Position numbers and translations under genes: made by a program. Shown one piece after another: positions 1 to 9,281 of a stretch of 64,000 nt of DNA; positions within the stretch are counted from its first letter, which is position 1, and the number at the start of each line of letters is the position of its first letter. The DNA is from Chitinophagaceae bacterium (GTDB lineage Bacteria; Bacteroidota; Bacteroidia; Chitinophagales; Chitinophagaceae), in NCBI GenBank assembly GCA_016719815.1, contig JADJYK010000013.1, forward strand, positions 62,001 through 126,000, read 5' to 3'. The notes beneath the pieces are model-generated. The model was given only the letters and a program-made list of their open reading frames with translations, was not told the origin of the DNA and made no database searches.

Positions 1-240
1 GGGAGCTTTGGGAAGCTTTTCCTGCAGTTCGGGTATTGAGTAACCTCTGAAACGGATACCTTCCTGTGCATCCAGTAACGATGTTTCGGTTACAAGTCCC
101 GTCATGCCCCTCATACCCTGATAAATCTGGGACAATTGCACCTCACCAATTACTTTATTACCATGCTCCTTTATCAGTTCTTTTATTTCAGCTGCTACCT
201 GTTCTGATCTGACCTGGAATCTGTTTTTTAAAATACCCAT
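1..240 (-). CDS. gltA: Citrate synthase, N-terminal fragment
   Basis: The reverse strand reads 80 codons from an ATG at 240 and runs off the left edge. The N-terminus begins MGILKNRFQVRSEQ, and later motifs MRGMTGLVTETSLLD and EGIRFRGYSIPE match the start of the eukaryote-like citrate synthases found in many Bacteroidota. The enzyme condenses acetyl-CoA with oxaloacetate in the TCA cycle in the cytoplasm. The conserved GIRFRGYSIPE segment is diagnostic. The His and Asp catalytic residues lie outside the window, so only the family assignment is supported. Confidence 0.85.
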   Translation of the reverse strand, partial: MGILKNRFQVRSEQVAAEIKELIKEHGNKVIGEVQLSQIYQGMRGMTGLVTETSLLDAQEGIRFRGYSIPELQEKLPKAP

Positions 241-356
241 GACAATAATTTTTCAGGAAATTTTAGAAATAATTTAAGGGTTAAAATTAAGCAAAGCCTT
301 TCAGCAATAACAAAAAAACACATCGAAAGTTTTGAAAGTTTGTTAAGTGATCCTTA

Positions 357-1455
357 TCACTTTGGAGTTTTTCGGTAAAGCAAATATGCAACCACCATGA
401 AGACTATATTTGGCACCCATGCCGCTAATAAAGGATGAAAATTACCTTTTGTTGCAAATACGGTGGAGAACCTGTCTGAGAGGATAAATAAAGCGGCAAT
501 AACAATACCCAAAGCCATGTGCATTCCGCTTCCGCCCCTGGTTTTTCGACTGGCTATCACCACGCCTATCATTGTTAGCAGTAATACAGTTGCCGGAGTG
601 GCCGTTCGCCGGTATTGTTCTACCCTAAGTGTGTTGAGTCCTTCGCTTCCCCGCATTGCCTCCTTCTTAATATATGCCGCCAGTTCTGGTGTGGTAAGTT
701 TATCTTTCAGGTATTCGTCATTCACCAGTTCATCAGGTTTTAAGTCCAGTTTTATGGCCAGCGTATCATGGTATTTCCAACGTTCTCCCAGACTGTCCAC
801 AAATCTTTCGGTAGCACCCTGCAGTTTCCATTTTTTCGTCGCAGTATCCCATCGTAACTGATCCGACCGAAGGTTGTAAACCACTTTATTCCCTTTTACT
901 TTTTCCATGAAAAAACCTCTCGACATTTTTGTTGCTGTATCAAACTCACGGATGCCAACATAAGTGTTGGAATCTATTCTTCGGTAAAAACATTGGTAAC
1001 AACTACCATAGACCCTGTTCATGGCAGGGTTATTTCTGTCAATATAGCGACTCTGGAAGTTTGCTTTTATCGCATTTGCTTTAGGAATCCAATACCTACT
1101 GCCAACCCATAAAATTGCCGAAAGCAAAACACCTCCGACTATATAAGGCCGCAAAAATCGGTTATAACTTACCCCACTTGCCAGGATGGCAATAATTTCT
1201 GACCGGCCGGCCATTTTACTGGTAAAGAAAATCACGGCGAGAAAAAACAAATAAAGGAAACAGCAAACTCCAAATCCAGGGCACAAAACCCAGATCATAG
1301 TTTTTAATAAGCTGAGCAGTCGTAAGCTTTGCCTTGATAAAATCATCTGATTTTTCACTGGAATCCACCGCCACAGCAATTATGGTGAACAGCAGCAGGC
1401 AAAAGATAAAGGTGACTAAGAATTTTCTTAATATGTACCAGTCAATTTTCAGCAT
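357..1455 (-). CDS. lptG: LptF/LptG-family LPS export permease (one frameshift)
   Basis: This is an inner-membrane permease of the LptB2FG lipopolysaccharide exporter. It starts MLKIDWYILRKFLVTFIF with a first transmembrane helix. A second helix near residue 65-85 leads into the family segment FFTSKMAGRSEIIAI(L)ASGVS. A periplasmic beta-jellyroll region follows, then two C-terminal helices ending in LLYRKTPK. The frame breaks in a run of six A at 1242-1247. Removing one base restores the expected FPLFVFLAVIFFTS. ATG at 1455 is preferred over the TTG at 1464. tgt lies directly upstream on the same strand, a common Bacteroidota arrangement. LptF and LptG cannot be separated by eye. Confidence 0.85.
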
Positions 1456-1461
1456 TGGTGG

Positions 1462-1469
1462 CAAAAGTA
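1462..1469 (-). promoter_or_regulatory. Bacteroidota -7 box upstream of lptG
   Basis: On the minus strand the sequence is TACTTTTG, a full match to TAnnTTTG. It ends only six bases before the ATG at 1455, so transcription would start at or beside the start codon. No clear -33 TTG is seen at the right spacing. Confidence 0.4.
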
Positions 1470-1506
1470 TAAGAAAATTTGTTGGCAGATTGTGAAAGGA
1501 TGTTGA

Positions 1507-2644
1507 TTATAGCTTCTGTTTCAGTCTTATCACCATCTCATTTTCCAAGAAGCAAAATCGCCTTCCAGTATATGTTTCCTTGCCTCCCCTACCAGCCACA
1601 GGTAAAAAGCAAGATTATGCACACTGGCAATGGTGTAGGCCAAAAATTCTTTTGCCTTCATCAAGTGGCGCAGGTAAGCTTTGCTGTAGTAATTGCTTAC
1701 GGCGCAGTCAAGGCCTTCATCAAGCGGGGAAAAATCAAACTCCCATTTTTATTATCAATATTGATGATGCCTTTTGTGGTAAACAGCATGGCATTTCTTC
1801 CATTGCGGGTGGGCATTACACAGTCAAACATATCCACTCCCATACTGATTCCTTCGAGAATGTTCCAGGGTGTGCCCACTCCCATCAGGTATCGGGGCTT
1901 TTCCTGGGGCAGATGATCGCAGCACCAGTCGCAGATTTCGTACATCACCTCTTCCGGTTCGCCCACACTCAGCCCGCCTATGGCATTGCCAGTGGCGTTT
2001 TTATCAGATACATAATCGCAGCTCTGCTTTCGCAAATCTTTATATGTGCCGCCCTGCACAATAGGGAAAAGGTTTTGTGTATAACCATATTTCGATTCAG
2101 TGGCGTTATACTGGTTAAAACACCTGTCGAGCCAGCGGTGTGTCATCTCCATCGATTTTTTAGCATAGTTATACTCGCTGCCGCCGGGAGGACATTCATC
2201 AAACGCCATGATGATATCACCGCCAATAGAACGCTGAATATCCATTACATATTCGGGTGTGAACAGGTGTTTGCTGCCGTCAATATGCGATTGAAAGGTT
2301 ACACCTTCTTCTTTTATTTTTCTTGTACCTGCCAGTGAAAAAACCTGGTAGCCTCCACTATCAGTAAGAACGGGTTTGGGCCAGGCATTGAATTGATGAA
2401 GGCCGCCGGCTTTTTCCAGCACTTCTAATCCGGGGCGCAGGTAGAGGTGATAGGTATTACCCAAAATAATCTGTGCCTTTACATCATCTGCTAATTGCTG
2501 CTGTGTTACCGCTTTTACGCTGCCCACAGTACCTACGGGCATAAATATCGGGGTGAGAATTTCACCATGATCAGTTACTATTTTACCAGATCTTGCTTTT
2601 GTGCTGTTATCTGTTTTTTCTAAGTTGAATTGGAGAGCTGCCAT
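1507..2644 (-). CDS. tgt: tRNA-guanine transglycosylase (two frameshifts)
   Basis: Exchanges the wobble guanine of GUN-anticodon tRNAs for the queuosine precursor. Motifs include VLTDSGGYQVFSL (catalytic Asp), FPIVQGGT, the GGLSVGEP loop and MFDCVMPTRNGRNA (nucleophile Asp). Runs of five T at 1746-1750 and four T at 1541-1544 are each one base short. Restoring both gives a normal C-terminus through AYLRHLMKAKEFLAYT to ...RLKQKL and a stop at 1507, about 380 residues. In the repaired C-terminus the usual zinc cluster CxCxxC reads LDCAVS, so only one of three cysteines remains. The ATG at 2644 (MAALQFNLEK) is preferred to 2656; a TACCTTG box at 2654-2660 (minus) supports it. Confidence 0.9.
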
Positions 2645-2721
2645 AAAGATGTGCAAGGTACAGGCTACAGGTCACAAGAAGAAACTTTGCCACACTTTGC
2701 CAACACATTTTGACCAATAAC

Positions 2722-2751
2722 TTGTCTCTTTTGCCTTATAACTTATCTTCG
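2722..2751 (+). promoter_or_regulatory. Promoter for the glycosyltransferase gene
   Basis: TTG at 2722-2724, a 19-base spacer and TATCTTCG at 2744-2751 fit the Bacteroidota sigma-ABfr promoter. The ATG at 2757 is five bases further on, which implies a leaderless or nearly leaderless transcript. Confidence 0.5.
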
Positions 2752-2756
2752 CCGCT

Positions 2757-3874
2757 ATGCCACCGATTAACTGGGGAGAGATAATTTTTTATGTTTTTGC
2801 TGCGGCCACACTATCCAGGTTTTTTATTATGCCTGGTTCTTCAGCCGTATTGCTTTTTACAAACCAAAACTAAAAACCAAAACACAGCAACACCCTGTTT
2901 CTATAATCATCTGCGCAAGGGATGAAGATGAAAACCTGGCCCGCAACCTGCCGGGTGTGCTCGTACAAAATTACCCCAGTACTTATGATGTGGTGGTAGC
3001 GAATGATAATTCGCTCGACGATTCCAAATACATTTTACAGGAGCTGAAGAAAACATTCAAAAGCTTGCATGTGGTAGAACTTACGCAGGAAGCCGTTCAT
3101 ATATCAGGCAAAAAGTATCCCCTGTCGGTAGGTATCCGTGAATCGAAACATGAAGTGCTTTTACTGACTGATGCAGACTGTGTGCCAACCAGCGAATACT
3201 GGATTGAAAAAATGCAGGCAGCTTACGACGATAATACAGAAATTGTATTGGGTTACGGTGCTTATCACAAAAAGAAAGGATTATTGAATAAACTTATACG
3301 GTTTGAGACCTTTCATACAGCATTGCAATACCTGTCTTATGCGCTGGCGGGCATTCCTTACATGGGTGTGGGCAGAAACCTTTCATACAGAAAAACCCTT
3401 TTCTTTAAAAATAAGGGCTTTTCCTCTATCAATAATATTCCCAGTGGCGATGATGATCTGTTTGTAAATAAAGCCGCAACAAAAGAAAATACTGCCGTTG
3501 TTATTGATGCTGATGCTATTACCCGGTCAATTCCAAAAACAACATGGTCTGGCTGGTTGCGCCAGAAATCAAGGCACTATACTACAGCCAAATATTACAG
3601 ACCAAAACATAAATTTTTACTTGGATTGTACTTTGCCACACAGTTTGCTTTTTATCCATTGCTGGCAGCAGCGATTGTTTTGTTTGACTGGAGATTTGTT
3701 TTGGGTGTTTTCGGAATCCGTTTCATTGTCCAGGGTATCATCCTTTATAAGTCAATGAAAAAACTGGGAGAAAAAGACTTGTGGTCATGGTTTTTATTTC
3801 TGGATATGTGGATGTTTTTTTATTATCTCATCTTTGCACCGGCTTTATGGCGAAAGCCCAAACAGTGCTGGTAA
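2757..3874 (+). CDS. Family 2 glycosyltransferase, membrane-bound (one frameshift)
   Basis: An N-terminal hydrophobic segment is followed by a GT-A domain: VSIIICARDEDENLARNL, then VVVANDNSLDDS, the metal-binding LLTDADCVP (DxD-like), GDDDLFVNKAA (acid motif) and WLRQKSRHYTTAKYY, which resembles the (Q/R)xxRW region of processive enzymes. Two or three transmembrane helices close the protein. It probably transfers a sugar from a nucleotide donor to a membrane-associated acceptor. The frame changes near 2812, where one base is missing: ...AAATL/IQVFYYAWFFSR. The start is the ATG beside the promoter. rsmG follows after 21 bases. Acceptor and sugar are unknown. Confidence 0.75.
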
Positions 3875-3895
3875 TGCCAGTCTGAATATTTTAAA

Positions 3896-4524
3896 ATGGA
3901 TATCATCCTCAAATATTTTGCTGACTTTACAGAAGAGCAAATCCGGCAATTTCAGCTATTAGAACCATTATATAAAGAATGGAACGAAAAAATTAATGTA
4001 ATCTCCCGGAAAGACATTGATTTGTTGTATGAGAGACATGTACTGCATTCACTTAGTATTGCGGCTGCTTTTAATTTTCCTTGCGGGGCAAGAATCGTTG
4101 ATTTGGGCACTGGCGGAGGTTTTCCGGGTGTGCCGCTTGCTATTTTTTTCCTGAAGTAAAATTCCATCTTGTTGACAGTATCGGCAAAAAACTTAAAGTA
4201 GTGGAGGCAGTGGCCGAAGCAACCGGAATAAAGAATATTACTACTCAACACTGCCGTGTTGAAGATATAAAAAATACGAAGTTTGATTTTGTTGTTTCCC
4301 GTGCCGTGGCACCGCTTAAGGATTTGTGGAGATGGAGCAGACCTTTGCTCAGTCGTGAGTCAAAGCAAACCACAGCAGCAAGGCCGGGCCTTATTTGCCT
4401 GAAGGGCGGCGATTTGGCCAAAGAAATACAGGAAAGCCAGACCAGACCACGGGTAATGGAACTTACAGAAATTTTCCCTGAACCCTTCTTCGCAGAAAAA
4501 TACCTGCTTCACATAACAAAATAA
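3896..4524 (+). CDS. rsmG: 16S rRNA (guanine527-N7)-methyltransferase (one frameshift)
   Basis: SAM-dependent methyltransferase that modifies G527 of 16S rRNA. The N-terminal WNEKINVISRKD is typical of GidB/RsmG, and the SAM-binding motif is IVDLGTGGGFPGVPLAI. After the break the protein resumes FPEVKFHLVDSIGKKLKVV, then FDFVVSRAVAPL and LICLKGGDL. The run of seven T at 4143-4149 is one base short. With it restored the product is about 210 residues, the family's normal length. It lies in the same direction as the glycosyltransferase and may be cotranscribed. Confidence 0.88.
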
Positions 4525-4593
4525 TATTTCTCCTTACTTATACCATTAAGTAGTATTGTTGCAATAAGTTTATTACCTGAATTTTGTAAACGA

Positions 4594-5237
4594 ATGAGAC
4601 AAATCAGAGTTTGCATAGTAGATGATAAGAAAGACTTGCGAGAAGCCCTTGAAGAAATTGTAAATATGTCTGAAGACTGCAGGTGTATTGCAACGATAGG
4701 CGCTGCTGATGAAGCAATATCCGTCCTGCCTGGCATGAATCCGGATGTGGTACTCATGGATATTAATCTCGGCACACCCGAAACCGGAATAGACATTGTT
4801 CGGGAACTTAAACCGTTAATGCCTGTATCCAATTTCATGATGTGTACAGTATATGAAGAAGATGAAAAAATCTTCGAGGCACTGAGTGCAGGAGCCAGCG
4901 GATATATTCTCAAAAAAACGGCCCCGGCCAAAATGCTTGAAGCCAACAGGGAATTGTATAATGGAGGAGCTCCAATGAGCAGCCAGATTGCCCGAAAAGT
5001 AGTGGCCGTTTTTCAACGGCAAAAAAAATTAACGAAGATGATGCGGAACAGATAAACAATTTATCGAACCGTGAAAAAGAAATTCTGGAGCACCTTACAA
5101 AAGGGCTTGCGTATAAAGAAATTGCTATTCAACTTTCCTTAAGTGCACAAACAGTACGCAAACATGTTTACAACATCTACGAAAAATTACATGTAAATAA
5201 CAGGGTTGCCGCCATAAATAAATTTCTCAAACGATAA
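4594..5237 (+). CDS. NarL/FixJ-type response regulator (one frameshift)
   Basis: Receiver domain (residues 1-120): acidic pair in CIVDDKKD, phospho-acceptor Asp in VLMDINLG, Thr in MMCTVYEED and Lys in YILKKTAP. A LuxR-type helix-turn-helix follows: LSNREKEILEHLTKGLAYKEIA and LSAQTVRKHVYNIYEKL. The run of eight A at 5021-5028 is one base short. Without correction the ORF would stop at 5055 and lose the DNA-binding domain. No histidine kinase is adjacent, so the partner and regulon are unknown. A hairpin and a terminator lie downstream. Confidence 0.88.
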
Positions 5238-5345
5238 CAGCTATTCTCCTGACTGCTCAGATAAAACCAAAATAATTCTGAATTCATCAACAGTCTTTTT
5301 TATGCATTTTTATGCCGACTTTTGCGATAATTTGCAGCAATTTTT

Positions 5346-5370
5346 AAAAAAATACCACAAAAGTGGTATT
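5346..5370 (-). terminator. Hairpin with U-tract, minus strand
   Basis: AATACCAC (5351-5358) and GTGGTATT (5363-5370) form a perfect 8-bp stem with an AAAA loop. Read on the minus strand the stem runs into T residues (5350-5346), as a second terminator behind the M1 peptidase gene would. Confidence 0.4.
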
Positions 5371-5492
5371 GGTGAGGCTTAAGCAGGTACTTACTTTTGT
5401 TAAGATTAATTGTTCAGCCGAATACAAACCATTAGCCTAAACCTTATTCTATCAGCAAGCAAAACTTGATGGGCTTATATAAAACCGTCAAA

Positions 5493-5517
5493 AAAACCTC
5501 CGAATTCCGGAGGTTTT
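5493..5517. terminator. Bidirectional Rho-independent terminator
   Basis: AAAACCTCCG (5493-5502) pairs perfectly with CGGAGGTTTT (5508-5517) around a five-base loop, with A and T tracts on either side. It separates the convergent response regulator and M1 peptidase genes. The rest of 5238-5492 shows no gene. Confidence 0.8.
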
Positions 5518-5521
5518 GCTT

Positions 5522-7360
5522 TTACCATTTCAATACAAGTTTGTTATTTCTTCGCTCCACATCAGCCATCCGCATCGAAGGATCGATCTCAACTATCGAA
5601 AAATCTGTTAGCCTTTTTGTTGTTTCAATTATATAAAAAGGATGAGTCCATTTCCAGGGTTCATATACTTTTCTGCTTAGTAAAGAATCTTCTGCCGGCT
5701 TAGTGCCGTACATAAGGCTCATAGGTATGTAATGCATTTCTTTAGAACCGTCCTTGAACGTAAGCACCACATCTGTAGGCATTGGCATTATACCGGTCTT
5801 GCCCAACCTTATTTTTGTTCTTCCACTTTCTTCCCAAAGGCTGTCAATACTGTAATCTATGGTCCGGGTTGTGTTTACCCAATACTCTTTGTACCAGTCC
5901 AGCTTCATGTCGCTAACTTTTTCTGCCACCCGAATAAAATCATTTACAGCAGGATGCTTAAATTTCCACTGCCGATAATATTCCATCAGAATTCTATCTC
6001 TCGCCTGGGTACCTACTACATACCCTAACTGTTCAAAAAAAACCGAGCCTTTAGAATATACAGCACTTCCATAGGCAAAGTTCGTGTTGTAATGGTCGGC
6101 CTGTGTAACCAGTGGCTCTTCTTTGCCACTTTTAACAGTTTGGAAATAACTGGCATAGTCTTCTGCACTGATAAAATCAGGATATCCATTCATATATAAC
6201 TGCACCCTGTGGCCAGCATATTGTGTAAGCCCTTCGTCCATCCAGGGATACAGCGACTCGTTAGTGGCAAGCATGCCATAATACCAATTGTGAAGTAATT
6301 CATGTAGCCAGGCTCCCGGGCCGGTTAACAAAGTGATCATCGGGTATTCCATACCACCATCTCCGCCCTGTATAAAAGAAAATTGCTTATACAAATAAGC
6401 GCCGAATGTTTTTTCAATAAAGGGAAATGCTTTCTCAGCATTAGTAATCAATTTTTCCCAGTCTGATGCTGACGCTGTTGTGGTTTTATACAATACATGA
6501 ATAGTGAGGCTGTCCCTGATTGTTTTTGTTTTATGTATAAAATCCGGATCGGCCGCCCAGGCAAAATCATGTACGTTGGGGGCAAGAAAGCGCCAGGTCA
6601 GCTTATTTCCAGCAGGACGGTTCACTTTTGTGCCTGCTGTTTCATAACCGTAACCTATTTGGTTGGCATTTTGCAAATAACCAGTTCCGCCCAAAATGTA
6701 TTTTTTATCTATCGAAATACTTACATCAAAATCGCCCCAAACACCATAAAATTCTCTACCCACATAAGGTACCGGATGCCAGCCCTCGTTATCATACTCA
6801 CATATTTTGGGGTACCACTGGCTCATTGAGTATCTCACTTGTGTTTCTGCATTGTCTCTTCCGCTTCGTCTGATCTGCAAAGGAACTTGTGCTTCAAAGT
6901 CCATATCAAACACTGCTTTCGATTTGGGAGGAATTGGTTTATCCAGCTTCACTTCCAAAATTGTTTCATGAACAGTAAACTGCTGGGATTTCCCGTGTAA
7001 AGTCAGTGACAAAATTTTTTGGTATCCAATTTCATCTGGCTTCATTTTTTGAATGCGGTCTGCAACTCTAATATCCCAATCCTGTCCTATACCCGCAATG
7101 CTGACAGTACCTTGCCTGCGGCTTCTTTCATCCATCATACTGCCCGGCTGAAAAGCATTAAAATACAAATGGTAAAACACCTTTGTGAGTGTATCAGGCG
7201 AATTATTCCAATACTCCAATTTTTGCTTTCCGGCAAACCTGTTTGTTTGAACATTCATATCAATGTTCATAGTGTATTTCACTCTTTGCTGCCAGTATTG
7301 GGCAAACGAAGTGCTAACGAAAAGCGAAACGATAGTAATCAGTAAGAAACCTTTCTTCAT
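5522..7360 (-). CDS. Secreted M1-family metallopeptidase
   Basis: A signal peptide MKKGFLLITIVSLFVSTSFAQ is followed by the M1 beta-saddle and catalytic domains. Zinc-binding HELLHNW begins at His353. His357 and Glu376 (WMDEGLTQYAG) complete HExxH-x18-E, and GGMEYP upstream takes the place of the GxMEN substrate motif. The product is 612 residues with a C-terminal beta domain and no C-terminal sorting domain that I recognise. It probably trims peptides from the N-terminus in the periplasm or at the surface; the substrate cannot be told. It is monocistronic, with a terminator at its 3' end. Confidence 0.88.
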   Translation of the reverse strand: MKKGFLLITIVSLFVSTSFAQYWQQRVKYTMNIDMNVQTNRFAGKQKLEYWNNSPDTLTKVFYHLYFNAFQPGSMMDERSRRQGTVSIAGIGQDWDIRVADRIQKMKPDEIGYQKILSLTLHGKSQQFTVHETILEVKLDKPIPPKSKAVFDMDFEAQVPLQIRRSGRDNAETQVRYSMSQWYPKICEYDNEGWHPVPYVGREFYGVWGDFDVSISIDKKYILGGTGYLQNANQIGYGYETAGTKVNRPAGNKLTWRFLAPNVHDFAWAADPDFIHKTKTIRDSLTIHVLYKTTTASASDWEKLITNAEKAFPFIEKTFGAYLYKQFSFIQGGDGGMEYPMITLLTGPGAWLHELLHNWYYGMLATNESLYPWMDEGLTQYAGHRVQLYMNGYPDFISAEDYASYFQTVKSGKEEPLVTQADHYNTNFAYGSAVYSKGSVFFEQLGYVVGTQARDRILMEYYRQWKFKHPAVNDFIRVAEKVSDMKLDWYKEYWVNTTRTIDYSIDSLWEESGRTKIRLGKTGIMPMPTDVVLTFKDGSKEMHYIPMSLMYGTKPAEDSLLSRKVYEPWKWTHPFYIIETTKRLTDFSIVEIDPSMRMADVERRNNKLVLKW

Positions 7361-7461
7361 CCCAAATATTTAATCCGGTAAATTTCGGGAAAGAGATGTT
7401 ATGAGAAAAACAAAATTGATGTGTGGAATTGTTTTCTTTTGAAAAAAAGAGAGGGCTTTAT

Positions 7462-8129
7462 TTACAAGTTTTTACCCGCCACCACAATAACAATTTCACC
7501 TTTTACCGTTTTCTGCCTGAAGTATTCTGCGACCTCCCCTAAAGTTCCTCTTTTATTTTCTTCAAACAGCTTGGTAAGCTCCCTGCTCACACTGCATTGG
7601 CGGCCTGTACCGAAATAGGTAACAAACTCTTCCAATGTTTTTACCAGCCGCACAGGCGATTCATAAAAAATCATCGCCCTTTCTTCTTCAGCCAGTTTTT
7701 TTAGAAGCGTTTGTCTGCCTTTTTTAATTGGCAAAAAACCTTCAAAAACAAAACGGTTCGCAGGTATACCACTATTTACCAATGCAGGAACAAATGCTGT
7801 GGCACCAGGAAGTGATTCTACGCTTACACCAACTTTTATACATTCTCTTACCAGTAAAAAGCCGGATCCGAAATGCCCGGTGTGCCGGCATCGGTTACTA
7901 AAGCAATTTTCTTTCCAATCTGTAATTGCTCCACAAGGTGATGCAATACCTTATGTTCATTGTGCTGGTGATAGGGAGAGATTGGCTTAGTTATCTGGTA
8001 ATGCGTAAGGAGGTGAGAGCTTGTTCTGGTGTCTTCGGCCAAAATCAAATCCACTTCCTTCAGTACATCCAATGCACGGAGAGTTATGTCTTTAAGATTA
8101 CCAATTGGAGTGGGGACTAAATAAAGCAT
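7462..8129 (-). CDS. rsmI: 16S rRNA (cytidine1402-2'-O)-methyltransferase (one frameshift)
   Basis: RsmI of the tetrapyrrole-methylase fold. The N-terminus MLYLVPTPIGNLKDITLRAL is diagnostic, followed by LILAEDTRTSSHLL, ALVTDAGTPGISDP, then FVFEGFLP, IFYESPVRLVKTL and a C-terminus ...KGEIVIVVAGKNL. The run of five A at 7856-7860 is one base short; restoring it joins ISDPAF to LLVREC and gives about 222 residues, normal for Bacteroidota. It methylates the ribose of C1402 in the decoding centre. The neighbouring purS and pssA genes are on the same strand 40-50 bases upstream. Confidence 0.9.
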
Positions 8130-8130
8130 A

Positions 8131-8200
8131 GTTGATATTTTTAAAGTTGATAAGTGAATGCCCGCTCAACCTATCAACCTGTCAACAAGTTAACTGTTAT
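8131..8200. repeat. Intergenic word-repeat (TCAAC/GTTGA type)
   Basis: Short degenerate words AGTTGAT, AAAGTTGATAAG, CAACCTATCAACC and TGTCAACAAGTTAAC occur on both sides of a short centre and can pair as an imperfect hairpin. Similar words recur at 30090-30120, 42148-42231 and 43612-43835. The right part overlaps the end of purS. Confidence 0.45.
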
Positions 8201-8431
8201 TTCATAATACTCCATTACCGCATTGCACAGCAATTTTTTAGTGGCTTCATCTGCTATAGCTTTTGCCCCCTCGGAAGAATCGGCGTTCACCTGAAGTGTA
8301 ATGTTTTTCCCAACCCGGACATCTTCCACTCCCGAAAGACCAAGATTTTGCAATCCACCGATAACGGCCTTGCCTTGCGGGTCTAATAATTCTTTTAAAG
8401 GCATCACTTTTATCTGTACTGTGTAAATCAT
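8174..8431 (-). CDS. purS: Phosphoribosylformylglycinamidine synthase subunit PurS
   Basis: An 85-residue protein starting MIYTVQIKVMPLKELLDPQGKAV, followed by LQNLGLSGVEDVRVGKNI and a C-terminal ITVNLLTG. Length and motifs fit PurS, the small subunit that bridges PurL and PurQ in the FGAM synthase complex of purine synthesis. The ATG at 8431 is chosen over the upstream in-frame start because it overlaps the stop of pssA as ATGA, a translational-coupling arrangement. purL and purQ are not in the window. Confidence 0.88.
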   Translation of the reverse strand: MIYTVQIKVMPLKELLDPQGKAVIGGLQNLGLSGVEDVRVGKNITLQVNADSSEGAKAIADEATKKLLCNAVMEYYEITVNLLTG

Positions 8432-9191
8432 GCTGATTTGGTTTTGAAGATCAAAGATAAAACGACATAAACGATAATGGCAAGCGGAACCGCCAGCCAT
8501 TTCAATATCAGAAAAGAAAAAAAGGCAATTAAAATCAGGAGGTAAGCGGGTAAATTATTCTTAATACCAAAGTTTTTAAACTTAAGTGCCATTAGCGGAA
8601 TGGAGGAAATCATCAGCCAGGAGAAAATAGCGATTATGGCATATAAGAACCACTTATTCAGCAGCAATTCAGTTACCCAGGACTGATTGACATTCCAGTA
8701 AATTAAGGGAAGAGAGGCTACAAAAATACCCACTGCCGGAACTGGCATCCCCTTGAATGATTGAGTCTGGCTTTCATCTAAATTATATCTTGCCAGCCGC
8801 CATGCTGCTGCACATGGCAATATAAAAGCAGGTAACAACCATATTGTTGATGCATCCAGCCCTGCAGGTTCTTTTGCGATACTAAGACGGAGAAACTGGT
8901 ATAAAATCATTCCTGGCGCCACACCAAAACTTACCACATCGGCCAGCGAATCTAATTGCTTGCCCATTGGCGAAACTGCATTCATAGCACGGGCCAGAAA
9001 GCCATCAGCAAAATCAACAACGGCAGCAATTCCAATAAACAATGATGCCAGCCAGATTTTCTCATGCAAATCCAACCATTGTGCCCTTCAGCATCAACAT
9101 TTACTATGAATCCGTTCTGCAGAATAAACACAATTGCCAGGCAACCAAAAAAAAGGTTCAGCAGTGTAAATATGTTGGGGATGTTTTTCAT
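8428..9191 (-). CDS. pssA: CDP-diacylglycerol-serine O-phosphatidyltransferase (one frameshift)
   Basis: Integral membrane enzyme making phosphatidylserine, the precursor of phosphatidylethanolamine. The CDP-alcohol phosphatidyltransferase signature is intact as DGFLAR...G...D...D in VVDFADGFLARAMN and SPMGKQLDSLAD. About six transmembrane helices are visible, starting with MKNIPNIFTLLNLFFGCLAIV. The run of three C at 9084-9086 appears one base short: restoring it joins VDAEG to AQWLDLHEKIW. Its stop overlaps the purS start by four bases. Confidence 0.88.
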
Positions 9192-9196
9192 GTTAG

Positions 9197-9281
9197 TTCA
9201 TAGATAATAGTTCATGGTTCATAGCTTTAGCTCACAAGTAACTTGCTATGAACTATTAGCCATGAACCATGAACAAAAAAT
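9197..9281. repeat. Imperfect palindrome of TTCATGGTTCAT words
   Basis: GTTCATGGTTCATAGC on the left is mirrored by GCTATGAACTATTAG and CCATGAACCATGAAC on the right, giving a long imperfect hairpin between pssA and the M24 peptidase gene. The architecture matches the other word-repeat hairpins but the word is different. Confidence 0.6.
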
